Notes: generated by a model not told the origin, from the letters alone. Shown: positions 21,332-32,015, counted from the first letter of the stretch. The stretch: 59,290 nucleotides of DNA from an uncultured Pelagibacteraceae bacterium (GCA_902542975.1 CACBWM010000008.1:1-59290), one strand, 5' to 3'. Made by a program: numbers and translations.

Positions 21332-22048
21332 ATGAGTTTATTAGCAGCCACAATAAGAGAAACAAAAACTAAGGGTGAAGTTAAATCTCTTAGAAGTAAA
21401 GGTATGGTTCCAGGAATAATTTATGGAGGAGAGGAGCCAAATCAAAAAATCTCTGTCTCTGTTAAAGAAGTAAAAAATTTATTAAATAAAGAAAATATTT
21501 TATCAAATATTATTTCAATTAATATTGACGGGAAAGAACAAAAAGTTTTACCAAGAGTTATTGATTTTGATACAGTTACAGATGAGCCTATACATTTAGA
21601 TTTTTTAAGAATTGTTAAAGGTGCAAAAGTAATTTTAGAAATTCCAGTTAAGTTTATAAACCATGAACTATCACCAGGATTAAAAAGAGGTGGAGTTTTG
21701 AATATAGTAAGAAGAAAAGTTGAATTAAGATGTCCTACAGAAAATATACCGACTGAGCTAGTTGTGGATTTAAATAACTTAGATATTGGAGCAAGTATTA
21801 AAATATCTTTCATAAATTTACCTGAAAATGTAACACCTACAATTCAAGGAAGAGACTTTGTAATCGCAACCGTCGCAGCACCAACGGTTGTTAAAGAGCC
21901 TGAAAAACCTGCAGAAGCTGAGGGAGAAGGTGGAGAAGCTGCAGAGGCAGCTGCGGATGGAGATGCTAAACCTGAAGAAGGTGCAGAAAAAGCTGCAGAT
22001 GGTGATAAAGGAAAAGAAGAAGGAAAAGCTCCAGCAGAGAAAAAATAA
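21332..22048 (+). CDS. rplY: 50S ribosomal protein L25 (CTC/TL5 type)
   Basis: Binds 5S rRNA in the large subunit. 238 aa: an N-terminal L25 domain (about 1-90, including RSKGMVPGIIYGG), a C-terminal TL5/CTC beta domain (about 95-185), and then a low-complexity tail rich in Ala, Glu, Gly and Lys (about 190-238). The acidic tail is unusual in composition, and its underlying DNA is more G-rich than its surroundings. pth follows after 28 bp, a conserved order. Confidence 0.93.
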   Translation: MSLLAATIRETKTKGEVKSLRSKGMVPGIIYGGEEPNQKISVSVKEVKNLLNKENILSNIISINIDGKEQKVLPRVIDFDTVTDEPIHLDFLRIVKGAKVILEIPVKFINHELSPGLKRGGVLNIVRRKVELRCPTENIPTELVVDLNNLDIGASIKISFINLPENVTPTIQGRDFVIATVAAPTVVKEPEKPAEAEGEGGEAAEAAADGDAKPEEGAEKAADGDKGKEEGKAPAEKK

Positions 22049-22076
22049 TAATCTGTGAAAATAATAATAAAATAAA

Positions 22077-22637
22077 ATGTTGTTACTCGTAGGTTTGGGC
22101 AATCCAACCCCAAACAGTCATAATAATAGACATAATATAGGTTTTAAAGTTGTAGATGCAATAAATCAAAAATTTGGTCTTTCAAAGCAAAAGCCAAAAT
22201 TTAAGGGTTTACTTACAACAGGTAATATCGGTGAAAAGAAAATTTATGCTATCAAACCTCTGACTTTCATGAACAACTCTGGAATATGTATCAGAGAATT
22301 GCTTGAATATTTCAAAATTGATGCAGAAGATGTCATTGTTTTTCATGATGATCTAGATGTAGAGTTTGGAAAAATAAAGGCAAAATTTGGTGGATCAAGC
22401 GCAGGTCACAATGGAGTTGCTTCAATAGATAAATTTATTGGAAAAGACTACTCAAGAGTGAGGATTGGGATTGGAAAGCCAGAGAATAAAATGTCTGTAT
22501 CAGACTTTGTTTTAAATGATTTTTCAGATGATGAACAAGAACACTTAGAAAAAATTACTCACAATATAATCGACTCTATTACTATTTTGATAGATAAAAA
22601 ATTAGATTTATTCTCAAGTAAAGTTAACAATAATTAA
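22077..22637 (+). CDS. pth: Peptidyl-tRNA hydrolase
   Basis: Releases peptides from tRNAs dropped by stalled ribosomes. 186 aa. Visible are the N-terminal GLGNPTPNSHNNRHNIGF with the catalytic His, KPLTFMNNSG, VFHDDLDVEFGKIK with the active-site Asp, and GGSSAGHNGVASI. ychF starts on the base after its stop. Confidence 0.96.
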   Translation: MLLLVGLGNPTPNSHNNRHNIGFKVVDAINQKFGLSKQKPKFKGLLTTGNIGEKKIYAIKPLTFMNNSGICIRELLEYFKIDAEDVIVFHDDLDVEFGKIKAKFGGSSAGHNGVASIDKFIGKDYSRVRIGIGKPENKMSVSDFVLNDFSDDEQEHLEKITHNIIDSITILIDKKLDLFSSKVNNN

Positions 22638-23711
22638 ATGGGTTTTAAGTGTGGTATAGTTGGTTTACCAAATGTTGGCAAATCTACTTTATTTAATGCA
22701 CTTACAAATTCAAGTAAAGCCCAAGCAGCAAATTTTCCTTTCTGTACGATAGATCCAAATATAGGTGTAGTTCCTGTACCAGATTATAGGTTAGATGAAT
22801 TGGTTAAAATTTCAAATTCAAAAAAAAAAATAAATACTACAATATCTTTTGTTGATATTGCAGGATTAGTCGAAGGAGCCTCTAAAGGTGAGGGATTAGG
22901 TAACAAATTCTTATCCCACATAAGAGAAGTAGATGCTATTATTCATTTAATTAGGTGTTTTGATTCTGATGATATTCAGAATTTAAATCCAACAGTTGAT
23001 CCCATTAGAGATTTAGAAATAATTGAAACAGAAATGTCTTTAGCTGATTTGGAATCTATCCAAAAAAGACTTGATAGGAAAAATAAAAAAAATAATGACG
23101 AAAATCAAAACCAAATTCTAGAAAGAGCTCAGAATTTAATTAATGATAACGATGATATAAATAAATTATACGAAGAATTTGATAAAAAGGATGTTAAATT
23201 GTCAGGATTATTGTCAACAAAACCTAAATTGTATGTTTGTAATGTTGATGAAAATAGCATTGATAAAGGCAATGATTATACAAAAAGTTTTATTGAAAAA
23301 TATGGTTCTAAAAACACCCTAACTATTTCAGCTGAAATAGAAAATCAATTAAATGAACTAGAAAATGAAGAAAGAAAAAACTATATGAAAATGATAAACG
23401 TAGATGATACTGGATTAAATTTATTAATCAAAAAAGGATATGACCTTTTATCTTTAGAGACGTTTTTCACTTCAGGAGTTGAGGAGACAAGGGCTTGGAC
23501 AATTAACAAAAATTGCATGGCGCCTCAAGCAGCAGGTATAATTCATACAGATTTTGAAAAAGGTTTTATAAGAGCTGAAACTGTGTCTTATCAAGATTTT
23601 GTTGGTAGTGGTGGTTGGTTAAAATCAAGAGAAAACGGCAAAATGAGATTAGAAGGCAAAGATTATATAGTTAAAGATGGGGATGTTCTAAACTTTAGAT
23701 TCAACACGTGA
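22638..23711 (+). CDS. ychF: Redox-regulated ATPase YchF
   Basis: OBG-family P-loop protein that prefers ATP over GTP. 357 aa. G1 is GLPNVGKSTLFNAL, the switch region NFPFCTIDPNIGVV is typical, G3 is DIAGLVEGASKGEGLGNKF, and the last third is the TGS domain (from about ETFFTSGVEETRAW to the end). Abutting pth without a gap suggests one operon prs-rplY-pth-ychF. Its last 24 bp overlap the convergent petC gene. Confidence 0.96.
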   Translation: MGFKCGIVGLPNVGKSTLFNALTNSSKAQAANFPFCTIDPNIGVVPVPDYRLDELVKISNSKKKINTTISFVDIAGLVEGASKGEGLGNKFLSHIREVDAIIHLIRCFDSDDIQNLNPTVDPIRDLEIIETEMSLADLESIQKRLDRKNKKNNDENQNQILERAQNLINDNDDINKLYEEFDKKDVKLSGLLSTKPKLYVCNVDENSIDKGNDYTKSFIEKYGSKNTLTISAEIENQLNELENEERKNYMKMINVDDTGLNLLIKKGYDLLSLETFFTSGVEETRAWTINKNCMAPQAAGIIHTDFEKGFIRAETVSYQDFVGSGGWLKSRENGKMRLEGKDYIVKDGDVLNFRFNT

Positions 23712-24470
23712 CCATATCTTCTTCATAGTAAAGTAAACCAATACAGTCAATATTATCAAATAAGCTATAACTCTAAATCCTGTTTTATGTCTTTGCTCTA
23801 AATGTGGTTCCGCTGACCACATCAGAAAATTTGTAACATCTTTGGACATTTGCTCAGCTGTTGCTTTTGTTCCATCTGTATACTCAATTAAATCATCAGA
23901 TAAAGGAGCTGGCATTTTAATTTTATTACCATACATATACTTATTGTAATAAACACCATCATCAAGTTCTACACCCTCTGGTGGTTCAGAATACCCTAGC
24001 AATAAGGAATAAATATAATCTGCTCCGCCTTTTCTTGCCTTAACTAGAACAGACATATCTGGTGGATAAGCACCACCATTAGCAGCTTTAGCTTCTTGCT
24101 CATTAGCATATGGCATCACGAATTTATCAGATAATTTGGCTGGTCTTACAAACATTTCTCCAGTGCTGTCCGGGCCATCTGTTACCTCAAAACTTGCAGC
24201 TATTGCTTTGGCTTCTGCTTCAGAAAATTCTGGTCCACCTTTTTCTGCCAAATTTCTATAGGTTAAATATTTCATAGAATGGCAAGATGCACATACTTCT
24301 GTATATACTTGGTAACCCCTTTGAAGTGATGCTCTATCAAATTTTCCAAAGAGACCTTTGAAAGTCCATTTAGTCTCTAAAAAAGGAGGTGATTTTTCAG
24401 CAGAGTTAGATGAATTTAGTACTATAACTGAGAATATTAATACAAAAAAAATATTTTTTAACTTTCTCAC
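23688..24470 (-). CDS. petC: Cytochrome c1 of the bc1 complex
   Basis: Heme c subunit of complex III. 260 aa: signal peptide (about 1-24, ending SNSAEK), heme-binding CASCH at 60-64, the [20 protein letters not shown] segment of cytochrome c1, a probable Met axial ligand in [13 protein letters not shown], and a C-terminal membrane anchor (about 233-250) followed by a short basic tail. Last gene of petABC; it overlaps petB by 4 bp and the end of ychF by 24 bp. Confidence 0.95.
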   Translation of the reverse strand: MRKLKNIFFVLIFSVIVLNSSNSAEKSPPFLETKWTFKGLFGKFDRASLQRGYQVYTEVCASCHSMKYLTYRNLAEKGGPEFSEAEAKAIAASFEVTDGPDSTGEMFVRPAKLSDKFVMPYANEQEAKAANGGAYPPDMSVLVKARKGGADYIYSLLLGYSEPPEGVELDDGVYYNKYMYGNKIKMPAPLSDDLIEYTDGTKATAEQMSKDVTNFLMWSAEPHLEQRHKTGFRVIAYLIILTVLVYFTMKKIWSRVESKV

Positions 24471-25738
24471 TTTATTGTTTTTTCTATTTTTTCATCACTC
24501 CTTGCTGCAGCTAAATTTGGTGAGCCTCCTAAAACTGGCTCGGTAATACTCAAAGGCAGTGGGGTGGTTTTTTCTTTCCATCCTAAAACTGGAAGAATAA
24601 TTAAAAAATGCGCAAAGTAATACGCTGTAGCAACTCTTGCAATTAACAAGTACAATCCTTCAGCTGGCATCGCCCCTACATATCCTAGAATTAAAACATC
24701 AGCTACCAAGATCCAGTAGAACTGTCTAAATAACGGTCTGAAAACTGCTGATCTAACTTTTGACGTATCCAACCATGGTAAAGCAGCTAAAATTAAAATA
24801 GCTGATAACATAGCAACAACACCCATAAGTTTATCAGGAACAGATCTTAAGATCGCATAAAAAGGTAATAAGTACCACTCAGGAACTATATGAGCAGGAG
24901 TTACAAGTGGATCCGCCTCGATATAATTATCTGCATGACCTAAAATATTTGGCTGATAAAATACAAACAGCGCAAAAACAATACAAAACATTAATAACGC
25001 AAATGCATCTTTAATTACGATGTATGGATGAAACGGAACTGTATCTTTAGAAGGTTTTTTAATATCAATACCAACTGGATTGTTATTTCCAGGAACATGT
25101 AACGCCCATATGTGAAGTACTACAAGCCCTAGTATTAAAAACGGTATCAAGTAATGAAGAGTAAAAAATCTTGTTAAAGTTGGATTGTCAACTGAGTAAC
25201 CACCCCATAACCAAGTTGTTATACTCTCCCCCACAAGTGGGATTGCACTAAATAAATTGGTTATTACTGTTGCTCCCCAAAAACTCATTTGTCCCCAAGG
25301 AAGAACATATCCCATAAAAGCAGCTGCCATCATTAGCAGATAAATTATAATTCCAAGTATCCAAATTATTTCTCTAGGAGATTTATATGATCCGTAAAAT
25401 AAAGATCTAAAAATATGAATATAAACTGCAAGGAAAAACATAGAAGCACCATTTGCATGAACATATCTTAACAACCATCCATAATTCACATCTCTCATTA
25501 TATGTTCGACACTGCTGAATGCCATATCTGCATGAGCAATGTAGTGCATAGCCAAAACTAATCCTGTAACTATTTGGGTAATTAAGCAAAAAGTTAATAT
25601 CCCACCAAAAGTCCACCAGTAATTTAAATTTTTTGGTGTAGGGTAATCTGTTAAGTGATTTGCCAATGTAAGCAAAGGCAATCTATCATTAAACCATTTA
25701 CCAAACTTTGAACTAGGTGTATATTCGTGATTACTCAT
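24467..25738 (-). CDS. petB: Cytochrome b of the bc1 complex
   Basis: Eight-helix membrane subunit carrying hemes bL and bH and both quinol sites. 423 aa. Visible are the heme-ligand His regions ([24 protein letters not shown], the helix with [11 protein letters not shown]), the Qo-site PEWY motif ([15 protein letters not shown]), and [20 protein letters not shown]. Only 2 bp separate it from petA, and it overlaps petC by 4 bp. Confidence 0.97.
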   Translation of the reverse strand: MSNHEYTPSSKFGKWFNDRLPLLTLANHLTDYPTPKNLNYWWTFGGILTFCLITQIVTGLVLAMHYIAHADMAFSSVEHIMRDVNYGWLLRYVHANGASMFFLAVYIHIFRSLFYGSYKSPREIIWILGIIIYLLMMAAAFMGYVLPWGQMSFWGATVITNLFSAIPLVGESITTWLWGGYSVDNPTLTRFFTLHYLIPFLILGLVVLHIWALHVPGNNNPVGIDIKKPSKDTVPFHPYIVIKDAFALLMFCIVFALFVFYQPNILGHADNYIEADPLVTPAHIVPEWYLLPFYAILRSVPDKLMGVVAMLSAILILAALPWLDTSKVRSAVFRPLFRQFYWILVADVLILGYVGAMPAEGLYLLIARVATAYYFAHFLIILPVLGWKEKTTPLPLSITEPVLGGSPNLAAARSDEKIEKTIK

Positions 25739-25740
25739 AT

Positions 25741-26262
25741 TTATCCAATCTTAATCGTGTTAGTATTTACAAATTCGTATTTAGGTATCTCCATATTAGT
25801 TGGAGCTGGTCCTTTTCTAATTCTACCAGATGTATCATAATGAGAACCATGGCAAGGACAAAACCAACCATCATAATCACCTTTATCTGTTAATGGTACA
25901 CATCCAAGATGAGTACAAATTCCAAGCATCACTAACCATTCAGGATTTTTTGCTCTATCTTCGTCTTTTTCAGGATGCTTAAGATCATTAATATCAACTG
26001 TTCTCGCTTTTTTAATTTCATCTTCAGTTCTTCTTTTAATAAAAACTGGTTTACCTCTCCAAAGTACTGTTAAAGACTGTCCAGGTTGCATTGAACTCAC
26101 ATCTACTTCTGTGCTTGCTAATGCTTTTACAGAGGCATCTGGGTTCATTTGGTCTACTAATGGCCAAACAGCAGCACCTACTCCAACTGCGCCAGCAGCG
26201 GCTGTAGCAGTAAACAAGAAATCTCTTCTGTTGGTCTTTTTTTCGTCTTTTTGGTCTGACAT
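25741..26262 (-). CDS. petA: Rieske iron-sulfur subunit of the bc1 complex
   Basis: [2Fe-2S] subunit that moves electrons from quinol to cytochrome c1. 173 aa. The N-terminus has a twin-arginine motif (TNRRDFLF) followed by a hydrophobic helix, as in bacterial Rieske proteins exported by Tat. Cluster ligands are in CTHLGCVP and CPCHGSHYD. First gene of petABC, divergent from trmL across 60 bp. A MarR/OmpR-type pair like PetP/PetR lies about 10 kb away. Confidence 0.96.
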   Translation of the reverse strand: MSDQKDEKKTNRRDFLFTATAAAGAVGVGAAVWPLVDQMNPDASVKALASTEVDVSSMQPGQSLTVLWRGKPVFIKRRTEDEIKKARTVDINDLKHPEKDEDRAKNPEWLVMLGICTHLGCVPLTDKGDYDGWFCPCHGSHYDTSGRIRKGPAPTNMEIPKYEFVNTNTIKIG

Positions 26263-26322
26263 CTTTAATATTTTATATCTTTGGTAATATATGATTTCAT
26301 ATAATAAAAAAGAGATATTTCT

Positions 26323-26799
26323 ATGGTAACAATGACACAGAAACCTTTAAAACACGGTCTAAAAGTAGCTCTATATCAGCCGGATATTCCTCAAAATACA
26401 GCTTCAATTATTCGAACTTGTTCTTGCCTAGGGGCTAGTTTAGAAATCATTGAACCTTGCGGGTTTTTATTTAGCGATAAAAGGTTCAAGAGAGTTGTTA
26501 TGGATTATTTAGATTACAGTGAAATTAAATTTTACAAGAGCCCTAAAGAATTCTTTGATGAAAATAGTAAAAATAGAGTAGTTTTAATGACGACAAAAGC
26601 TAGCAAAGTTTATACAAAGTTTAAATTTAAGCGTAATGATATATTGCTCTTTGGCAGAGAAAGTGCTGGTGTTCCAGAAGATGTACATTCTAAGGTTAAT
26701 GAAAGAATTAAGATTCCAATGCTAAAAAATAAAAGATCATTAAACATTTCAATATCAGTGGCCATAGGAGCTTCAGAATTTATAAGACAGTTAGGTTAA
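26323..26799 (+). CDS. trmL: tRNA (cytidine/uridine-34 2'-O)-methyltransferase
   Basis: SPOUT-family wobble-position methyltransferase, 158 aa. Visible are [19 protein letters not shown] at the N-terminus (RNA and SAM side), [14 protein letters not shown], and the trefoil-knot segment [19 protein letters not shown]. The first ATG is used; a second in-frame ATG three codons later is possible. hemF starts on the next base after its stop. Confidence 0.93.
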   Translation: MVTMTQKPLKHGLKVALYQPDIPQNTASIIRTCSCLGASLEIIEPCGFLFSDKRFKRVVMDYLDYSEIKFYKSPKEFFDENSKNRVVLMTTKASKVYTKFKFKRNDILLFGRESAGVPEDVHSKVNERIKIPMLKNKRSLNISISVAIGASEFIRQLG

Positions 26800-27624
26800 A
26801 TGGATCAATACATAAAAAAGAAATTAGCAAAAAATTGGTTTAAAACTTTACAAGAAGTGCTTTGTAGAGAAATAGAGGAAAAAGAGGGCAAAAAAACTAA
26901 ATTTAAAATTACTAATTGGAATAGAAGTAAAAGTAATGATGAAGGTGGAGGACAATATAGAATTTTAGAAAACGGTAAAATTTTTGATAAAGTTGGAGTA
27001 AATTTTTCAGAAGTTTACGGAAAATTTTCAAATGAATTTAAAAATAAAGTTCCAGGCACCAAAACAAGCTCTAAATTTTGGGCATCTGGAATATCTGTTG
27101 TTATGCATATGAAAAATCCTCATGTGCCGGCAATGCATTTTAACACGAGGTATATAGTTACTTCATTTGGTTGGTTTGGAGGTGGAATGGATGTTACACC
27201 TTGTATAAAAGATAAGAAATTAGAAAATTGGTTTCATTCAGAACTAAAAAAATCATGTAATAAACATAACAAAAATTATTACAAAAAATATAAAAAGTGG
27301 TGTGATGAATATTTTTATTTGCCACATAGGAAAGAACCAAGAGGTATTGGCGGGATTTTTTTTGATTATAAAAAAAATAATTGGGAAAAAGATTTTTCTT
27401 TTGTTCGAGAAGTGGGAATAAGTTTTAAAAATATTTCTAATGAAATAATTGAGAAAAAAAATAAATTAAAATGGACAATTAAAGATAAAGAAATCCAATA
27501 CAAAAAAAGAGGTAGATATGTTGAATTTAATTTATTACATGATAGGGGGACAAAATTTGGTTTACAAACTGGTGGAAATGTTGAAGCTATACTTATGTCA
27601 TTACCACCAACAGCTAAATGGTAA
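26800..27624 (+). CDS. hemF: Oxygen-dependent coproporphyrinogen III oxidase
   Basis: Aerobic heme-synthesis enzyme, coproporphyrinogen III to protoporphyrinogen IX. 274 aa. Family motifs: GGGQYRIL, the SVVMHMKNPHVPAMHFNTRY block with the catalytic Asp position replaced in this register by MHFN, GWFGGGMDVTP, HRKEPRGIGGIFFDY, and the C-terminal RYVEFNLLHDRGTKFGLQTGGNVEAI-type signature. It provides heme for the bc1 and oxidase genes in this window. greA follows after 3 bp. Confidence 0.96.
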   Translation: MDQYIKKKLAKNWFKTLQEVLCREIEEKEGKKTKFKITNWNRSKSNDEGGGQYRILENGKIFDKVGVNFSEVYGKFSNEFKNKVPGTKTSSKFWASGISVVMHMKNPHVPAMHFNTRYIVTSFGWFGGGMDVTPCIKDKKLENWFHSELKKSCNKHNKNYYKKYKKWCDEYFYLPHRKEPRGIGGIFFDYKKNNWEKDFSFVREVGISFKNISNEIIEKKNKLKWTIKDKEIQYKKRGRYVEFNLLHDRGTKFGLQTGGNVEAILMSLPPTAKW

Positions 27625-27627
27625 ATA

Positions 27628-28104
27628 ATGAATAAAGAACCAATTACTACTGAAGGATTAGAAAAATTAAAAAGTGAATTAATTTTTTTAAAAGAAAAAA
27701 AGAGACCCGAAATTGTTGCAGCCATTGCTGAAGCAAGATCACATGGAGATTTGAAAGAAAATGCTGAATATCATGCAGCAAAAGAACAGCAATCTCATAA
27801 CGAGGGAAGAATTCAAGAAGTTGAGGATTTAATTGCAAGAGCAAATGTGATTGATATCACCAAGATTAGTAATGATGGAAAAGTGATATTTGGATCAACA
27901 GTCTACCTTCAAAATTTAGATACAAATGAAAAAATAAATTACAAAATTGTTGGTAAAGACGAGGCAGATCTAAAACAAAAGCTTCTTTATTTTCAATCAC
28001 CAATAGGAAAAGGTCTCATAGGCAAAAATAAAGGGGATCTTGTAGAGATATTTACACCAGCAGGGACAAAAAATTTTGAAATTGTAGACGTAAAATACGT
28101 TTAA
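27628..28104 (+). CDS. greA: Transcription elongation factor GreA
   Basis: Rescues backtracked RNA polymerase by stimulating transcript cleavage. 158 aa with an N-terminal antiparallel coiled coil (about 1-75, including [22 protein letters not shown] with the tip acidic residues) and a C-terminal globular domain ending [18 protein letters not shown]. Its stop codon shares TTAA with the stop of the convergent cca gene. Confidence 0.97.
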   Translation: MNKEPITTEGLEKLKSELIFLKEKKRPEIVAAIAEARSHGDLKENAEYHAAKEQQSHNEGRIQEVEDLIARANVIDITKISNDGKVIFGSTVYLQNLDTNEKINYKIVGKDEADLKQKLLYFQSPIGKGLIGKNKGDLVEIFTPAGTKNFEIVDVKYV

Positions 28105-29372
28105 TTTGATAAAACTTTTTCCATATCTTTTTTTGATAAATTAAAATTATTTTCAATCCATTTCATTTCTAAATTTTTTAATTTTTTACCCAGTTCCCTT
28201 CCCTCCTTTAATCCATAATCATTTATTAATAACTGAGCTTTTATTGGAAATTCTGGTTTATCTAATTTTTCAAAATAATTTTTTAATTCTGAAAGTTTTT
28301 TACTTTGTTTAAAATATAACAAATTGAAATCAATTAAATCTATTGTGCTAGATTTACCCTCATAATAAAATATTTTTTGTAAATCTTTCTTGTTAAAAAT
28401 TTTAGTACTATCTTTATTTAGCGAATTATTTTTTAGAAAATTAATTTTATCTTTTAACTCATTGGGTAAATTATATTTATATACAAAATAGTCGGAATTG
28501 TCAGTTTCATTGATTACAAGAAAAGAAATGACGAAATTTAAACTTTTATTTTTTAATATCTTTTCTTGTGGTTTTGATAACTTGCTCAATTTTTTAAAAT
28601 TTTTTAGTTGAGGGAAAATTAATGAAAATAATTCACATGAGGTTTTATTTTTAAATAACTTTAAAAAGTTATCCAATTTGAGAATTTTTTTTAATTCATT
28701 GAATTGTCTTTCTTTTGATATTTTTCCTAAACCCTCAATATTTTTTTTAATGATTTTTATAATATTAATTTCATGATCGATTTTGCTATATTCAGTATAA
28801 AATCTTAAATATCTAATAATTCTTAAATAATCTTCTTTTATTCTAGTTTCTGGATCACCGATAAATTTAATTATTCCAACATTTAAATCTTTATGACCAG
28901 AATTTGGATCATATAAATTCCCATCTAAATCTGAATATATTGAATTTATTGAAAAATCTCTCCTTAATGAATCTTCCTTCCAATTGGTTGTATATTCTAC
29001 GACAGCATGCCTTCCATCTGTTTTTACATCTTTTCTTAATGTTGTAATTTCAAAATTTTGATCCTCGATCACTGCTGTAATTGTGCCATGTTCAATTCCT
29101 GTTTCAAAAAACTTTATTTGGTTTTTATCTAAGCATTGTTTTACTTGATCAGGAGTTAAATTAGTTGCAAGGTCGATATCGTCTGTTTTTTCATCATTTA
29201 AAATTTTTCTTACACAACCACCAACATATCTAATCTCGCTATTATCATTGTAGTTATTTATTGCACCAAATATTTTATATACTCCCTTATTATTTTTTAA
29301 ATCTTGAAATTTGAGATCTTTACCGCTTGAAATTTTTTTATTCTGAAAAATTTTTTTAAGTAAAGCTTTCAT
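28101..29372 (-). CDS. cca: CCA tRNA nucleotidyltransferase / poly(A) polymerase family
   Basis: Class II nucleotidyltransferase, 423 aa. The head domain has [11 protein letters not shown] and the metal-binding DDIDLATN (D-x-D), then [13 protein letters not shown] and [15 protein letters not shown], as in alphaproteobacterial CCA-adding enzymes. The neck and tail are helical and lysine-rich. It repairs or adds 3' CCA ends. The start lies 3 bp downstream of the CCA end of tRNA-Gln, so the tRNA and the enzyme are probably on one transcript. Confidence 0.9.
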   Translation of the reverse strand: MKALLKKIFQNKKISSGKDLKFQDLKNNKGVYKIFGAINNYNDNSEIRYVGGCVRKILNDEKTDDIDLATNLTPDQVKQCLDKNQIKFFETGIEHGTITAVIEDQNFEITTLRKDVKTDGRHAVVEYTTNWKEDSLRRDFSINSIYSDLDGNLYDPNSGHKDLNVGIIKFIGDPETRIKEDYLRIIRYLRFYTEYSKIDHEINIIKIIKKNIEGLGKISKERQFNELKKILKLDNFLKLFKNKTSCELFSLIFPQLKNFKKLSKLSKPQEKILKNKSLNFVISFLVINETDNSDYFVYKYNLPNELKDKINFLKNNSLNKDSTKIFNKKDLQKIFYYEGKSSTIDLIDFNLLYFKQSKKLSELKNYFEKLDKPEFPIKAQLLINDYGLKEGRELGKKLKNLEMKWIENNFNLSKKDMEKVLSN

Positions 29373-29375
29373 ATA

Positions 29376-29450
29376 TGGCTGGGGTGCTAGGATTCGAACC
29401 TAGGAATGGCGGTACCAAAAACCGCTGCCTTACCACTTGGCTACACCCCA
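29376..29450 (-). tRNA. tRNA-Gln (UUG)
   Basis: On the minus strand the sequence folds into a full cloverleaf: a 7-bp acceptor stem (TGGGGTG with CACCCCA), D stem GCC/GGC, anticodon stem GCGGT/ACCGC with loop TTTTGGT (anticodon TTG), T stem CTAGG/CCTAG with loop TTCGAAT. Discriminator base G and an encoded CCA follow. 75 nt including CCA. It lies between ispE and cca, with cca starting 3 bp past the CCA. Confidence 0.97.
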
Positions 29451-29482
29451 AGATGTTTTTCGTATAACACAAAAAAAAAGCT

Positions 29483-30325
29483 TTATATAGTTTTAGAGTA
29501 AATACACCAATAGTTTTTATATTTATTTTTTAATTTTTTTTGAGCTTTTATTGCCGCATTTTTGGTTAAAAAATAACCAATTATAGTCGAACCCGAACCT
29601 GTCATATTTGCAAAGTAAATATTATCTAAATTTTGCAAGTAACTTTTGATCTTTCCTAAAATTGGATATCTATTAAAGGCTGCTCTCTCTAAATCGTTAT
29701 TCGAAACTTTTAATAAATCCTGTCTTTCAATCTTGTTTGATTTATTGAATAAGCTCTTTGAAAATCCTCTGTGTTTTGCATAAATCATCTTAGTAGAACA
29801 ACCAAAATTAGGCTTAATTATTAATAAATGAAAATTTAATTTTTTATTAATTTTACTTATATTTTTCCCTTGTAGGATCATTGGACTCTCATAAAGACCC
29901 AAAATTACATCTGAACCAACTTTATTTGCAATTTTTATTAAATTATTTTTTGTAATTTTAATTATTTTTTTTTTAAATAAATAGTTCAAAATGGATGCTG
30001 CATTCATTGATCCTCCTCCCATACCAGAGGATTGGGGTATATTTTTTTTTACTTTGATATTGAATTTTTTATTTTGAATATAATTTTGATTATTTAAGAT
30101 TTTTAGTAGTTTTGAAATTGTATTTGTATTTGAAATATTTGAGGAAAATTTCCCACTAAAAGATATTCTATTTTTTGAACCTTGTATCTCTTTTATTAAA
30201 ATCTCATCTGCCAAATTGATCTTAGATATTAAACTTTCTAATTTATGATAACCATTTGAGTATTTATTTAAAATTTTTAAAGTTAAGTTTACTTTTGCAA
30301 ATGATTTTATTTTATTAAATTTCAT
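29483..30325 (-). CDS. ispE: 4-diphosphocytidyl-2-C-methyl-D-erythritol kinase
   Basis: GHMP kinase of the non-mevalonate isoprenoid route. 280 aa. Visible are KSFAKVNLTLKI at the N-terminus (substrate Lys and Asn), the ATP-binding GHMP loop PQSSGMGGGSMNAASI, GSDVILGLYESPMI with the catalytic Asp region, and ANMTGSGSTIIGYF near the C-terminus. It starts on the base after the TPR-protein stop. With ispH at 47 kb it shows that the organism uses the MEP pathway. Confidence 0.94.
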   Translation of the reverse strand: MKFNKIKSFAKVNLTLKILNKYSNGYHKLESLISKINLADEILIKEIQGSKNRISFSGKFSSNISNTNTISKLLKILNNQNYIQNKKFNIKVKKNIPQSSGMGGGSMNAASILNYLFKKKIIKITKNNLIKIANKVGSDVILGLYESPMILQGKNISKINKKLNFHLLIIKPNFGCSTKMIYAKHRGFSKSLFNKSNKIERQDLLKVSNNDLERAAFNRYPILGKIKSYLQNLDNIYFANMTGSGSTIIGYFLTKNAAIKAQKKLKNKYKNYWCIYSKTI

Positions 30326-32005
30326 TTAAGAATTATTGTTTAAGCCATTATATAATTTTTCCTTAACTTTAATTTTTAATTCTTCATCTGCTTCATCGCT
30401 ATTTAAAGCACTTTTCCAAAAATAATTAGCTTGGATTTTTCTATTTAATTGCCAAAGAACATCTCCGTAATGATCACTTGCAACAGGATCGCTTGGTAAC
30501 AATTCAACAGCTTTTCTTAAATATTTTTCTGCTTCAATATAATTTCCTGTCAAATAATAACCCCAACCAACTGAGTCTGTTATGTAAGGGTCTTCTTCTT
30601 TACCTTTATAAGCTTGATTTAACATTTCTATTGCTTCTTCAATTTTATATCCTCTTTCTAACCAGCTATAAGCAAGATAATTAAGTGTATACGGTTCGTC
30701 AGGTCTAATTTTAATTGATTTTAGCAAATCCTTATCCGCCAAATCATAATTTTTTAATCTTTCATACGCTCCACCTCTGCGATAAAGAACATCTGCATAA
30801 GCCATAGAATTTTTATCCAAATTTTTTAAGGCCAAAGTATAATAATTTATAGCCTCATCATATTTTTTAAAGTTTTTGTAAATATTTGCCAAATCATAAA
30901 TCATCTTTGTCGATTTATTATTAAATTTTTCAAGATTTTTTAATATATAATTCAAACTTGCATCATAATTTTCTTCCTCTGCTATTATTCTTGCAATCTT
31001 CTTTGTTTTGTACCAAAAAAATATTTCATCCTTATCATCAAATTTTTCGAAAGTTTTTTTTGCTAGATCATAATTATTATTAGACTGATAGTTTTCAGCT
31101 ATTAGTGATAAATTAAAATAAAATTTTGGATTTAAATAATTTGAAATATTTAAATATATGTTTGAGTAATCAAATCTACTTTGAGATGAATAAAAATTAG
31201 ATATAAGGAAAAAAAATTCTGCCAAAATATCATTCTCATTTTGACATGAAAAATGCTGAGTTAATTTTTTATAATTTTTTTCATCTATCCATTTTTTTAC
31301 TTGAGAAATAAGCAAACTACTTCTTAAAGGATCTATTGTATCAGCAAAACTATCAACTGTTGCAAAGTCATTATTGGACACTTCGTTACTTAAATAAAAA
31401 AAAGTATATCTAGAGTAATCATTTTGAGGATCATTAATTAAATTTAAAAAATAAGACTCAGTTTTTTTGGAATTCAAATAACAATTTTGAAAAGCCATGT
31501 TTATCAAATCTAATTTTCCAAATTGCTCAACGATGTCGGATTTTTTATATATAAAAAGGTCAATGTAACTTTTTAAGCTAGAATAAATTATAAATTTGTA
31601 TGAGTCGTCCTCTTTGAACTTTTCCAATTTTTTTAACTTCAAAGCTGCTTGTTTAAACTTTTTCTTATTAATGCTATCTAAAATTAATAATAAATTTCCT
31701 TCAAAAAAATCTCCTCCTATTGAGGTATTAGAATATTTCACTTGTTTAATTGCTTTTTTAACCTGTCCATCCAAAAGTAAAGAAAATACATATTCTTGTA
31801 AAAAACTATCATGCGATTGAATTAATATTTTTGAATTTTCGAAAAACTTAAGAGCATCGTTATTTTTCTGGTTATCAAATGATAATAATGCTGAAAGATA
31901 ATTTGATAGATACTTCTGGTTGAATTCTTTTTCATTCGCTGCTTTTGAATAGAGATTTGTTTGGTATAGAATTAATATTATAAAACAAAAAATTTTTAAG
32001 AACAT
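30326..32005 (-). CDS. Exported TPR-repeat protein
   Basis: 559 aa. The N-terminus is a signal peptide or signal anchor (about 1-20, IFCFIILILYQTNLYSKA). The body is helical repeats; clear tetratricopeptide repeats lie in the last third (around YDEAINYYTLALKNLD, YDLADKDLLKSIKIRPDEP, YIEAEKYLRKAVELLPSDP). TPR proteins scaffold complexes, so the role is probably in the envelope, but no partner can be named. It abuts ispE, and its start is 10 bp from the divergent uracil-DNA glycosylase gene. Confidence 0.8.
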   Translation of the reverse strand: MFLKIFCFIILILYQTNLYSKAANEKEFNQKYLSNYLSALLSFDNQKNNDALKFFENSKILIQSHDSFLQEYVFSLLLDGQVKKAIKQVKYSNTSIGGDFFEGNLLLILDSINKKKFKQAALKLKKLEKFKEDDSYKFIIYSSLKSYIDLFIYKKSDIVEQFGKLDLINMAFQNCYLNSKKTESYFLNLINDPQNDYSRYTFFYLSNEVSNNDFATVDSFADTIDPLRSSLLISQVKKWIDEKNYKKLTQHFSCQNENDILAEFFFLISNFYSSQSRFDYSNIYLNISNYLNPKFYFNLSLIAENYQSNNNYDLAKKTFEKFDDKDEIFFWYKTKKIARIIAEEENYDASLNYILKNLEKFNNKSTKMIYDLANIYKNFKKYDEAINYYTLALKNLDKNSMAYADVLYRRGGAYERLKNYDLADKDLLKSIKIRPDEPYTLNYLAYSWLERGYKIEEAIEMLNQAYKGKEEDPYITDSVGWGYYLTGNYIEAEKYLRKAVELLPSDPVASDHYGDVLWQLNRKIQANYFWKSALNSDEADEELKIKVKEKLYNGLNNNS

Positions 32006-32015
32006 TTTTTACTTT

